From positions 496,001 to 560,000 of the forward strand of contig NZ_LFMW01000012.1 in the NCBI RefSeq assembly GCF_001050345.1: a stretch of DNA of 64,000 nt. Reading direction: 5' to 3'. This DNA is from Pseudomonas fildesensis (GTDB lineage Bacteria > Pseudomonadota > Gammaproteobacteria > Pseudomonadales > Pseudomonadaceae). Shown here in pieces: positions 52,789-60,989 of this stretch; within the stretch, counting starts at the first letter, position 1, and every line of letters begins with the position of its first letter. The notes beneath the pieces were generated by a model. It was given only the letters and a program-made list of their open reading frames with translations. It did no database searches and was not told where the DNA came from. The translations under genes were made by a program, and so were the position numbers.

Positions 52789-53817
52789 TCAGGTCAGCAG
52801 GTCGGTTTCCTTTAGTTGCCCGAATACCTTTGCGACAAACGCATCCTCCCCCTTGTTACCTGATATCACGAGAACGCTCGTGTTATGGATGGGGGAGTAT
52901 TTCAACTGCATTTCGCCGCTAGCTCCGGATAACTGGTGGACCCATTGCAGTGTCTTGTTCAGTTGTCTTCGAATACGTGAAACATCCAGTTTGTCTCGAC
53001 CCTGCACGAAATCCCTGACTTCGCTGGGGGAGTCGAGGGAGGACTCGTGGATGTTTGCGTAACTGTAGATATTGGGCCGATCCTTACACGGTTTGTCGCG
53101 TGTGTCTGTGGGCACGCGGTTGTCCCAATCGTTGTGGTGTGCGAACTGCAACGAGCCGATTGCCTTTTTCACCAGGGCGGAAATGGAGCAGAGGGATGTA
53201 GCCTTGGCGTTTACTTCAACTAGATAGTCCTCGATACCCGTCAAGTGCTCGTGTTTTTTACCTGCAAAATTGCGGACGATATCAAAGCGGCTTTCAAGCG
53301 GGGCGTTCATTAATCTGGCTTTCAAGTTGAACAGTGCCGAATCGACGTAGCGCTGATAGGCCTCGATCTGCTCAGCCTCGAGGGGGGTCACGACAGCGTC
53401 GATCGCGTCCTTGCCCAATTGGGCTTCGACCCCGCTGAGGGCCTTGACGTTATCGTTTGCATTGGGCTCGGACAATAAGGAATTGATCTTGTCTGCCGTC
53501 AACAGCGCGCTAATCTTGTTGAAGACGGCTACCGATGCTTTGGATGTCGGGTCACGCACCATGCGCTCAACCGCGCTCCTGTCTACCTGTACGCCAAGGT
53601 CAGCGAGGTCCTGCTTCATCGTTACCGTATTTGAAGGGGTGGGCTTGAAGTTGTCAGGTCGCTTGGGCTCCCTCGCATCGTTCGGGCCTGACTGGAGCAG
53701 GGCCTCCAACGCTTGCGGGGTGACGACTGAAGACGTTGGAGGGGGGCTGTGTTCTGGACGATGTTGCCCTGGCGGGAGTGCAGAGTGAAGGTCCGACATT
53801 TGATTGATGGCTGACAT
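52789..53817 (-). CDS. Hypothetical protein with proline/serine-rich N-terminus
   Basis: I do not recognise this 342-residue protein. The ATG at 53817 has GAGGAA 7 bases upstream; a longer frame to 53889 lacks a site. Residues 1-80 are rich in Ser, Pro, Thr, Gln and His (LPPGQHRPEHSPPPTSSVV), likely disordered. The rest is mostly helical (TADKINSLLSEPNANDN, EAEQIEAYQRYVDSALFNLK), with a Cys-containing stretch near 220. There is no signal peptide and no TM. A polar, disordered N-terminus followed by a helical body is common in secreted effectors, but no type III or type VI genes lie nearby, so that is speculation. Base use looks more AT-rich than in the neighbours, suggesting acquisition. Confidence 0.65.
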   Translation of the reverse strand: MSAINQMSDLHSALPPGQHRPEHSPPPTSSVVTPQALEALLQSGPNDAREPKRPDNFKPTPSNTVTMKQDLADLGVQVDRSAVERMVRDPTSKASVAVFNKISALLTADKINSLLSEPNANDNVKALSGVEAQLGKDAIDAVVTPLEAEQIEAYQRYVDSALFNLKARLMNAPLESRFDIVRNFAGKKHEHLTGIEDYLVEVNAKATSLCSISALVKKAIGSLQFAHHNDWDNRVPTDTRDKPCKDRPNIYSYANIHESSLDSPSEVRDFVQGRDKLDVSRIRRQLNKTLQWVHQLSGASGEMQLKYSPIHNTSVLVISGNKGEDAFVAKVFGQLKETDLLT

Positions 53818-54001
53818 GATGTTTCCTCGCGAGTACATGGGTAAGCGAGTCGTCTTGGGAAGACGTCTATGCGAGGTCAGTATGAGCAATGTCCGTTCAG
53901 ACGAAGTCAGGACTTCACCGTTCGAGTCAGTAGGATGTTTCGCTTGTTAAGGCGGGTTCTCGGAGCCGCAGGTATCGGGGCGCCGCCTGTCGAGCGTGGG
54001 A

Positions 54002-54844
54002 TCAATGAGTCGGTAAGAGAAGTTGATCGTCTTTACTGTAAACGAAAACAGGGCGGTCCTGCGCGGCCAAGTCGAGTCTGACGATGGGCAAAATAATACC
54101 GGTGTACGTGTAGAAGTCGCGTTGTAGCTTTTGTGCAGCGACCAGATTTTGGGGGGCTTGCGGGTTAAAGAAAAACGCTTGGAAGGGAAGTGTTTTCAGG
54201 TCTGCTACATTCCATGCGGAAGTAACAACTTCATTCCACGGGGTAGTGAAATCCTGCAGCATCAGCTTACGGGCTTTAATACTCAGCGCAAATTGGTACG
54301 CAGTAGGGCGCAATGCACACATATAGGCTTCGTGATAACGGATTTTTTTATAGTGAAGATACCAACTGTCTTCATCGTTGATCCCTTGTTCATCACAATG
54401 CCGACTCCATTCGAACTCTAAACCCTGAATGACCCTGGTCGTCATCCCGCATCCATCCGGGCGAGAATCGGTTTGCGCGTTCGTTGCAAACGCGCAACGC
54501 ACACTCAGCGCATTGGTGGTTGCAATGGGCAGTGCGCTCAGAATGATGCCCTGAGTACCTCGTTTGTAGAGTTCAGTCACGCGAGCGTCGGCGCGCATAT
54601 AGGAAAATGCGACCGTATTTTTGTCGAGTTCATCTTTTGAGGAAATAAGCGTGTCGGAAACACGGACTAGAACGCCGTTACAGTGAAACGCGGCACTGCC
54701 GTCACTGCATGTTTCTGACGTGTCCATATATCGCGTATTCAATTCGTCGGCCACGCTGCTTTTTTCATCTATATGCAGTGAAGGCGTGCTGCAGCCCATC
54801 AGCATTGAGAGGGTTGCCAGGCACAGTGCATTTAGTATTTTCAT
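54002..54844 (-). CDS. Halovibrin (HvnA)-like lipoprotein
   Basis: This is a 280-residue lipoprotein. The signal peptide MKILNALCLATLSMLMGCST ends in a lipobox with the Cys at residue 18. The mature part shows a pattern I associate with the halovibrin/HvnA family: LNTRYMDTSETCSDGSAAFH, CNGVLVRVSDT, FSYMRADAR, RPDGCGM, a CDEQGIN...WYLHYKKI block, then NPQAPQNLVAAQKLQRDFYT and ILPIVRLDL. Six or so Cys suggest disulfides. HvnA of Vibrio fischeri was described as an ADP-ribosyltransferase-type exoenzyme; no such activity is shown for Pseudomonas homologues. It has a weak ribosome site, and its bases are more AT-rich than those of neighbouring genes. It follows the same direction as the unknown gene at 52.8 kb. 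Confidence 0.6.
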   Translation of the reverse strand: MKILNALCLATLSMLMGCSTPSLHIDEKSSVADELNTRYMDTSETCSDGSAAFHCNGVLVRVSDTLISSKDELDKNTVAFSYMRADARVTELYKRGTQGIILSALPIATTNALSVRCAFATNAQTDSRPDGCGMTTRVIQGLEFEWSRHCDEQGINDEDSWYLHYKKIRYHEAYMCALRPTAYQFALSIKARKLMLQDFTTPWNEVVTSAWNVADLKTLPFQAFFFNPQAPQNLVAAQKLQRDFYTYTGIILPIVRLDLAAQDRPVFVYSKDDQLLLPTH

Positions 54845-55073
54845 TGTTTGTCTGCCCGTGTGGGAACTTGGAGTGGCGGGCGCTATTACGTCCGATAGTC
54901 TCCAAATGCTAGGCCGTCTTTCAATCGGCGGATACTGTCATAAATGACAGTTGTCTAGGCCGATTCGCAATAAATAACGACTAACGCATCAACGTTCTGA
55001 TCAGGGAGTGGAATGCTGCAGCGCCGGCTGTTCCGCGCCCTCGTAATCATTGAAAAAGCCGGCTCTGCGTTGC

Positions 55074-55232
55074 TCAAACAATCACTGGCGGCATCGTCGT
55101 TGGCGGTTCCTCCACGGGCGGTGGTACGGTTCCAGGCGGCTCGTTCTCCGGAATCGGCTCCGGTTCGGTCGGCGGCAGGGTTGGGTTGTCGATATTCGGG
55201 TCCGGTGTTTCAGCCGGGATCGGGATATTCAT
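55074..55232 (-). CDS. Proline-rich 52-residue protein
   Basis: A strong ribosome-binding site (AAAGGAGG, 8 bases before the ATG at 55232) marks a 52-residue frame: MNIPIPAETPDPNIDNPTLP, then more Pro/Glu/Thr runs ending PPTTMPPVIV. More than a third of the residues are Pro, with acidic residues and no aromatic, Cys, Lys or Arg. It should be unfolded and strongly acidic. Similar Pro-rich miniproteins are seen in Pseudomonas genomes, with no known role. It is divergent from the glgE operon. Confidence 0.7.
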   Translation of the reverse strand: MNIPIPAETPDPNIDNPTLPPTEPEPIPENEPPGTVPPPVEEPPTTMPPVIV

Positions 55233-55318
55233 CGGTGTGGCCTCCTTTGTGCTTTGCTCTACTGGTGGACATCCGTCGGGAGCAATTGATTCCTTGCTCA
55301 AAACCGGCATATCCACCT

Positions 55319-55346
55319 GAACTTTTAACCGGGGTGCGGGCTCGGA
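55319..55346 (+). promoter_or_regulatory. Putative AlgU (sigma-22)-type promoter of the trehalose/glucan operon
   Basis: GAACTT, a 17-base spacer and TCGGA match the AlgU consensus GAACTT-N16/17-TCTGA with one change. The predicted transcript start is about 85 bases before the glgE ATG. AlgU control would fit osmotic or desiccation induction of trehalose metabolism. Confidence 0.55.
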
Positions 55347-55436
55347 CCTTATACGGCCCTGCTCAAGGAGAGCGTCGCCGTATCAGAATTCGGATCAAGC
55401 AAAGAGCGTCCACAGGGCGTAAGGGGAAGATGCTCG

Positions 55437-57428
55437 ATGACTGCTGAAACACTGACGCCAGAAGAAGGTTCCGTACTGCCGCTGTCCCAGGCCTTGTTGT
55501 TGCCTCGCATAGCGATTGAAAGCACCACCCCCGTGATCGACGGCGGCGAATTTGCCGTCAAGGCCGTGGTTGGCCAGCGGGTCAACGTCACCAGCAAAGT
55601 CTTCGCAGACGGCCACGACAAGCTCGCCGTATTGATTCGCTGGCGCGCCTTGCACGAAGAAAGCTGGCACAGCGTGGTCATGGACGATGTCGGCAACAAT
55701 GGCTGGGAAGGCTCATTTACTGTTACCGCCCAGGGCCCCCATGAATACTGCATCGAAGCCTGGATCGACACCTTCGCCAGCTTCTGTTACGAACTGCGCA
55801 AAAAGCACGAAGCCGGCATGCCGGTTAGCCTGGAACTGCAGGAAGGCCGCAGCCTGGTGTTGCAGGCCGCCGAGCGCAGCGACAACGAGCTGCGCGACCG
55901 CCTGATGCTGTTGCACCACGAACTCTCCGGCCTGCTGGAAACCGAGCAGGTTGCGCAGTTTCTGCACGAAGACAGTGCGCACCTGATGACCCAGGCCGAT
56001 CATCGCCCCTACTTGAGCATCAGCAGCGTCTACCCGATTGACGTGGAGCGCCAGCTTGCGCAGTTTGCCAGTTGGTATGAGCTGTTTCCCCGCTCGATCA
56101 CCGACGATCCCGCACGTCACGGTACGTTTAACGACGTGCACGCGCGGCTGTCGATGATTCACGACATGGGCTTCGACGTGCTGTACTTCCCGCCGATCCA
56201 TCCGATCGGCCGCAGCCATCGCAAGGGCAAGAACAACTCCCTGACCGCCGGCCCGGATGATCCCGGCAGCCCCTACGCGATTGGCAGCGAGGAGGGCGGC
56301 CACGACGCCATTCACCCGCAACTGGGCAGCCGCGACGACTTCCGTCGCCTGGTCAAAGCCGCTGCCGACCATGGCCTGGAAATCGCCCTGGATTTTGCCA
56401 TCCAGTGTTCCCAGGACCATCCCTGGCTCAAGCAACACCCCGGCTGGTTTAACTGGCGCCCCGACGGCACGATCAAATATGCCGAGAACCCGCCGAAAAA
56501 ATACCAGGACATCGTCAACGTCGACTTCTATGCCGCTGACGCTATCCCGAGCCTGTGGACCGAGTTGCGCGACGTCGTGGTGGGCTGGGTCGAAGAGGGC
56601 GTGAAGACTTTTCGCGTCGACAACCCGCACACCAAGCCGCTGCCGTTCTGGCAATGGCTGATCAGCGACGTCAGGGCCAAACACCCCGAGGTGATCTTCC
56701 TCGCCGAAGCATTTACCACGCCGGCGATGATGGCGCGCCTGGGCAAGGTCGGTTACTCGCAGAGCTACACGTATTTCACTTGGCGCAACACCAAGGCCGA
56801 GCTGAGCGAATACCTGACGCAGTTGAACGAGTCGCCGTGGCGTGAGTGCTACCGGCCGAACTTCTTCGTCAATACGCCGGACATCAACCCTGGCTTCCTG
56901 CATGAATCCGGGCGCGCGGGTTTCTTGATTCGCGCGGCGCTGGCAACCATGGGTTCCGGCCTGTGGGGCATGTACTCGGGCTTTGAACTGTGCGAGGCCG
57001 CGCCGGTGCCGGGCAAGGAAGAGTACCTGGACTCTGAGAAATACGAGATCCGTCCACGGGACTTCACCGCGCCGGGCAACATCATTGCCGAGATCGCCCA
57101 ACTCAATCGCATACGCCGACAAAACCCGGCGCTGCAGACGCACCTGGGCTTGAAGCTCTACAACGCCTGGAACGACAACATCCTGTACTTCGGCAAGCGC
57201 AGTGAAGACGGCAGCAACTTCATCCTGATCGCCGTCAACCTAGACCCGTTCAACGCCCAGGAGGCCGATTTCGAATTGCCGCTTTGGGAGCTGGGCCTCC
57301 CTGACGACGCCCACACCCAGGGCGAAGACCTAATGAATGGCCATCGCTGGACGTGGTACGGCAAGACCCAGTGGATGCGCCTTGAGCCGCACACCCCCTT
57401 TGGGATCTGGCGGATTACCACATCTTAA
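55437..57428 (+). CDS. glgE: Alpha-1,4-glucan:maltose-1-phosphate maltosyltransferase (GlgE)
   Basis: The 663-residue GH13 subfamily 3 enzyme extends alpha-1,4-glucan with maltose from maltose-1-phosphate. The N-terminal domains (about 1-200) include the dimer-forming part. The catalytic barrel follows with MGFDVLYFPPIHPIGRSHRK, nucleophile D395 (RVDNPHTKPL), acid/base E424 (FLAEAFTTP) and TPDINPGFLHESG. Length and residues correspond to Streptomyces GlgE. The ATG at 55437 follows AAGGGG. It is the first gene of the operon glgE - treS/maltokinase - glgB, with a repeat between it and the next gene. Confidence 0.96.
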   Translation: MTAETLTPEEGSVLPLSQALLLPRIAIESTTPVIDGGEFAVKAVVGQRVNVTSKVFADGHDKLAVLIRWRALHEESWHSVVMDDVGNNGWEGSFTVTAQGPHEYCIEAWIDTFASFCYELRKKHEAGMPVSLELQEGRSLVLQAAERSDNELRDRLMLLHHELSGLLETEQVAQFLHEDSAHLMTQADHRPYLSISSVYPIDVERQLAQFASWYELFPRSITDDPARHGTFNDVHARLSMIHDMGFDVLYFPPIHPIGRSHRKGKNNSLTAGPDDPGSPYAIGSEEGGHDAIHPQLGSRDDFRRLVKAAADHGLEIALDFAIQCSQDHPWLKQHPGWFNWRPDGTIKYAENPPKKYQDIVNVDFYAADAIPSLWTELRDVVVGWVEEGVKTFRVDNPHTKPLPFWQWLISDVRAKHPEVIFLAEAFTTPAMMARLGKVGYSQSYTYFTWRNTKAELSEYLTQLNESPWRECYRPNFFVNTPDINPGFLHESGRAGFLIRAALATMGSGLWGMYSGFELCEAAPVPGKEEYLDSEKYEIRPRDFTAPGNIIAEIAQLNRIRRQNPALQTHLGLKLYNAWNDNILYFGKRSEDGSNFILIAVNLDPFNAQEADFELPLWELGLPDDAHTQGEDLMNGHRWTWYGKTQWMRLEPHTPFGIWRITTS

Positions 57429-57432
57429 GTCT

Positions 57433-57592
57433 GGAGATCGTTCCCATGTCGAGGCGTCGAACCGTGGAGATCGTTCCCACGCTCTGCGTGGGAATGCCTC
57501 ATGTGACGCTCTGCGTCACGCTTTGGGACGCGGAGCGTCCTGGCTGCATTCCCACGCAGACGGTTAAACGCCTCGACGTGGGAACGATCTCC
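57433..57592. repeat. Nested repeat (GATCGTTCCCACGC family) between glgE and treS
   Basis: An outer pair of 25-base arms (57433-57457 and 57568-57592, one mismatch; GGAGATCGTTCCCA ... TGGGAACGATCTCC) encloses a second full unit of the same family (57466-57560), with its own GTGACGCTCTGCGTCAC and GGGACGCGGAGCGTCC hairpins. It starts 5 bases after the glgE stop codon. Confidence 0.85.
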
Positions 57593-57626
57593 GACGATCT
57601 CCATCGCAGAATTTCAGGAGTTTCCA

Positions 57627-60600
57627 ATGGCGAAGAAACCCAAGGCTGCCACCTTTATCAAAGACCCGCTCTGGTACAAGGACGCGGTGATCTACCAGGT
57701 TCACGTCAAATCCTATTTCGACTCCAACAACGACGGCATCGGTGACTTTCCCGGGCTGATCGCCAAACTCGACTACATCGCCGATCTCGGCGTCAACACC
57801 ATCTGGCTGCTGCCGTTCTACCCCTCGCCACGCCGCGATGACGGCTATGACATCGCCGAATACCGGGGTGTACACAGCGACTACGGCACGATGGCCGACG
57901 CCAAGCGCTTTATCGCCGAGGCCCACAAGCGCGGGCTGCGGGTGATCACTGAGCTGGTGATCAATCACACCTCCGACCAGCACCCGTGGTTCCAGCGGGC
58001 ACGCAAGGCCAAGCCGGGCTCGGCCGCGCGGGATTTCTATGTGTGGTCCGATGACGACCAGAAATACGACGGTACCCGCATCATCTTCCTCGACACCGAG
58101 AAGTCCAACTGGACCTGGGACCCGGTCGCCGGCCAGTACTTCTGGCACCGTTTCTATTCCCACCAGCCGGACCTCAACTTCGACAACCCGCAGGTGATGA
58201 AAGCGGTGCTGTCGGTGATGCGCTACTGGCTGGACATGGGCATCGACGGCCTGCGCCTGGACGCCATTCCGTACCTGATCGAGCGCGACGGCACCAACAA
58301 CGAAAACCTGCCAGAGACCCACGATGTCCTCAAGCAGATCCGCGCCGAGATCGACGCCCATTACCCGGACCGCATGCTGCTAGCCGAAGCCAACCAATGG
58401 CCGGAAGACACGCAGTTGTATTTTGGTAAAACAAAGAGCGGTGATAAGAAGGGTGACGACGGCGATGAATGTCACATGGCGTTCCACTTTCCGCTGATGC
58501 CGCGCATGTACATGGCCCTGGCCCAGGAAGACCGCTTCCCCATCACCGATATCCTGCGCCAGACCCCGGAGATCCCGGCCAATTGCCAATGGGCGATTTT
58601 CCTGCGCAACCACGATGAACTGACGCTGGAAATGGTCACCGACAAAGAACGCGACTACCTGTGGAATTACTACGCCGCCGACCGTCGCGCGCGGATCAAC
58701 CTGGGCATTCGCCGCCGCCTGGCGCCGCTGATGGAGCGTGACCGCCGACGTGTCGAGTTGCTCAACAGCCTGCTGCTGTCGATGCCGGGCACGCCCACCC
58801 TGTATTACGGCGATGAAATTGGCATGGGCGATAACATCTACCTCGGCGACCGCGATGGCGTGCGCACGCCGATGCAGTGGTCCATCGACCGCAACGGCGG
58901 TTTCTCGCGTGCCGACCCGGCCAGCCTGGTGCTGCCGCCGATCATGGACCCGCTGTATGGCTACCAGTCGGTCAACGTCGAGACCCAGACCCAGGACCCG
59001 CATTCGCTGCTCAACTGGAACCGGCGCATGCTGGCGGTACGCAAGCAGTCCAAGGCGTTCGGCCGGGGCAGTCTGAAAATGCTTTCACCGAGCAACCGTC
59101 GCATCCTGGCCTACACCCGTGAATACACCGGGGAGGATGGCCGCCACGAAATCATTCTGTGTGTGGCCAACGTGTCGCGCAGTGCCCAGGCGGCGGAGCT
59201 GGACCTCTCGGCGTTTGCCGGCATGGTCCCGGTGGAGATGCTCGGCGGCAATGCCTTCCCGCCTATCGGCCAGTTGAATTTCCTGCTGACCCTGGCGCCG
59301 TATGGCTTCTATTGGTTCGTGCTGGCGGCGGAAAACCAGATGCCGAGCTGGCATGTGGAGCCGGCGCAAAGCATGCCGGACTTCACCACACTGGTGCTGA
59401 AAAAACGCATGGAAGAATTACTCGAAGAACCTTGCCGCACGACCCTTGAACAGACCTCACTGCCGGCCTGGCTGCCCAAGCGCCGCTGGTTTGCCGGCAA
59501 GGACACCGCCATCGACAGCGTGCGCATTGCCTACGGCGTGCGTTTTGGCGACCCGCAGCACCCGGTGCTGCTCAGCGAGCTTGAGGTGACTGCGGGCGGC
59601 CAGGTCAGCCGTTATCAACTGCCGTTCGGCTTCCTCGGCGAAGACCAGTTCACCAGCGCCTTGCCGCAACAACTCGCCCTGGCCCGTGTACGGCGTGTGC
59701 GGCAAGTGGGGTTGGTCACCGATGCGTTCAGCCTTGAGCACTTTATCCGTGCGGTGATCCAGAGCCTGCAGGCCGGCACCGTGTTGAACTCCAGCGAAGG
59801 CGACCTGCGTTTCGAAGCCACGCCACACCTGGCCAAACTGCAACTGACGGAGGAAGCGCAAGTGCGCTACCTGGCGGCCGAGCAGTCCAACAGTTCGGTG
59901 GTGGTGGGCGAGAGCCTGGTGCTCAAGCTGATCCGTAAAGTCAGCGCCGGGGTGCACCCGGAACTGGAAATGAGCGCCTACTTGACCGAAGCCGGTTACC
60001 CGAATATTTCGCCGCTGCTGGGCTCGATGATTCGCCGCGATGGCCAAGGCGAGGACAGCCTGTTGATGATTGCCCAGGGCTACCTGAGCAACCAGGGCGA
60101 CGCCTGGGGCTGGACCCAGAACAACCTGGAACGTGCGATTCGCGATGAACTCGCCGAAGCCATCTCCGAACAGGAGCAGCACTACAACGCCCTGGGCGAG
60201 CTGGCGGATTTCGCTGCATTGCTCGGGCAGCGTCTCGGTGAAATGCACGTGGTACTGGGCGCGAAAACCACCAACAAAGACTTCAAGCCCGAAGCCACCA
60301 CGGTCAAGGACACCCAGGCCTGGGCCAAGGATGTGAGCGCGCAGATCGAGCGCGCGCTGCAATTGCTCAAGGTGCATCAAAGCCAATTGAACCCGGCCGA
60401 TCAGGCGCTGGTCAGTCAATTGCTGGAGCAGAAAAAAGCCATCAGCGCTCACGTGCAGGCCCTGGCGAAAGCCACGGTCGGCGGGTTGCGCATCCGCGTC
60501 CATGGTGATTTGCACCTGGGCCAGGTCTTGGTGGTGAAGGGCGACGCTTACCTGATCGACTTTGAAGGGGAACCGGCGCGGCCGCTGCATGAACGGCGCG

Positions 60601-60989
60601 GCAAGCACAGCCCGTATAAGGATGTGAGTGGCGTGCTGCGTTCGTTTGATTACGCCGCCGCCATGGCCCTGAACGTGCAAGGGGTGGATCACTCGCCCGA
60701 AGCGGACACTGCCCGCCGGCGTGTGACCGACCGTTATCTGAATGAAGCGCGGCAGGCATTTATCCAGGCTTATCAGGCTGCTACGTCTACACTGGCGCAT
60801 GACTGGCAGGATGCCAAAGGCCAGGACGCCGCACTCACGTTGTTCAGTCTGGAGAAGGCCGCGTATGAAGTGGCCTACGAAGCGGAAAACCGCCCGACCT
60901 GGTTGCCGGTGCCCTTGCAGGGTTTACACGGTTTGCTGAGCGGGCTTATACCTGGATCTAAATCTGTACGCGGTGGGGAGACGTCATGA
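57627..60989 (+). CDS. treS: Trehalose synthase fused to maltokinase (TreS-Mak/Pep2)
   Basis: The 1120-residue bifunctional enzyme. Residues 1 to about 560 are the GH13 trehalose synthase that interconverts trehalose and maltose, with nucleophile D212 (GLRLDAIPYL), acid E254 (LLAEANQWPED) and D330 (FLRNHDEL). Residues about 580-1120 are the maltokinase, a protein-kinase-like fold with LPAWLPKRRWFAGKD at its start, catalytic D961 in HGDLHLGQVL and metal-binding D978 in LIDFEGEP. Maltose made by the first half is phosphorylated by the second and passed to GlgE. AGGAG precedes the ATG. The stop overlaps the glgB start (ATGA). Fused TreS-Mak is known in pseudomonads; other bacteria have separate genes. 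Confidence 0.96.
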   Translation: MAKKPKAATFIKDPLWYKDAVIYQVHVKSYFDSNNDGIGDFPGLIAKLDYIADLGVNTIWLLPFYPSPRRDDGYDIAEYRGVHSDYGTMADAKRFIAEAHKRGLRVITELVINHTSDQHPWFQRARKAKPGSAARDFYVWSDDDQKYDGTRIIFLDTEKSNWTWDPVAGQYFWHRFYSHQPDLNFDNPQVMKAVLSVMRYWLDMGIDGLRLDAIPYLIERDGTNNENLPETHDVLKQIRAEIDAHYPDRMLLAEANQWPEDTQLYFGKTKSGDKKGDDGDECHMAFHFPLMPRMYMALAQEDRFPITDILRQTPEIPANCQWAIFLRNHDELTLEMVTDKERDYLWNYYAADRRARINLGIRRRLAPLMERDRRRVELLNSLLLSMPGTPTLYYGDEIGMGDNIYLGDRDGVRTPMQWSIDRNGGFSRADPASLVLPPIMDPLYGYQSVNVETQTQDPHSLLNWNRRMLAVRKQSKAFGRGSLKMLSPSNRRILAYTREYTGEDGRHEIILCVANVSRSAQAAELDLSAFAGMVPVEMLGGNAFPPIGQLNFLLTLAPYGFYWFVLAAENQMPSWHVEPAQSMPDFTTLVLKKRMEELLEEPCRTTLEQTSLPAWLPKRRWFAGKDTAIDSVRIAYGVRFGDPQHPVLLSELEVTAGGQVSRYQLPFGFLGEDQFTSALPQQLALARVRRVRQVGLVTDAFSLEHFIRAVIQSLQAGTVLNSSEGDLRFEATPHLAKLQLTEEAQVRYLAAEQSNSSVVVGESLVLKLIRKVSAGVHPELEMSAYLTEAGYPNISPLLGSMIRRDGQGEDSLLMIAQGYLSNQGDAWGWTQNNLERAIRDELAEAISEQEQHYNALGELADFAALLGQRLGEMHVVLGAKTTNKDFKPEATTVKDTQAWAKDVSAQIERALQLLKVHQSQLNPADQALVSQLLEQKKAISAHVQALAKATVGGLRIRVHGDLHLGQVLVVKGDAYLIDFEGEPARPLHERRGKHSPYKDVSGVLRSFDYAAAMALNVQGVDHSPEADTARRRVTDRYLNEARQAFIQAYQAATSTLAHDWQDAKGQDAALTLFSLEKAAYEVAYEAENRPTWLPVPLQGLHGLLSGLIPGSKSVRGGETS

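Noticed and set aside
53818..54001. Hrp-box or type III chaperone gene near the unknown protein at 52.8 kb
   Set aside because: I looked for GGAACC and a CCAC partner upstream and for a small acidic chaperone gene and saw neither, so an effector call is not supported.
55013..55447. Plus-strand frame of 144 codons before glgE
   Set aside because: It runs antisense to the proline-rich miniprotein and has no domain. The real glgE start is 55437 in another frame.
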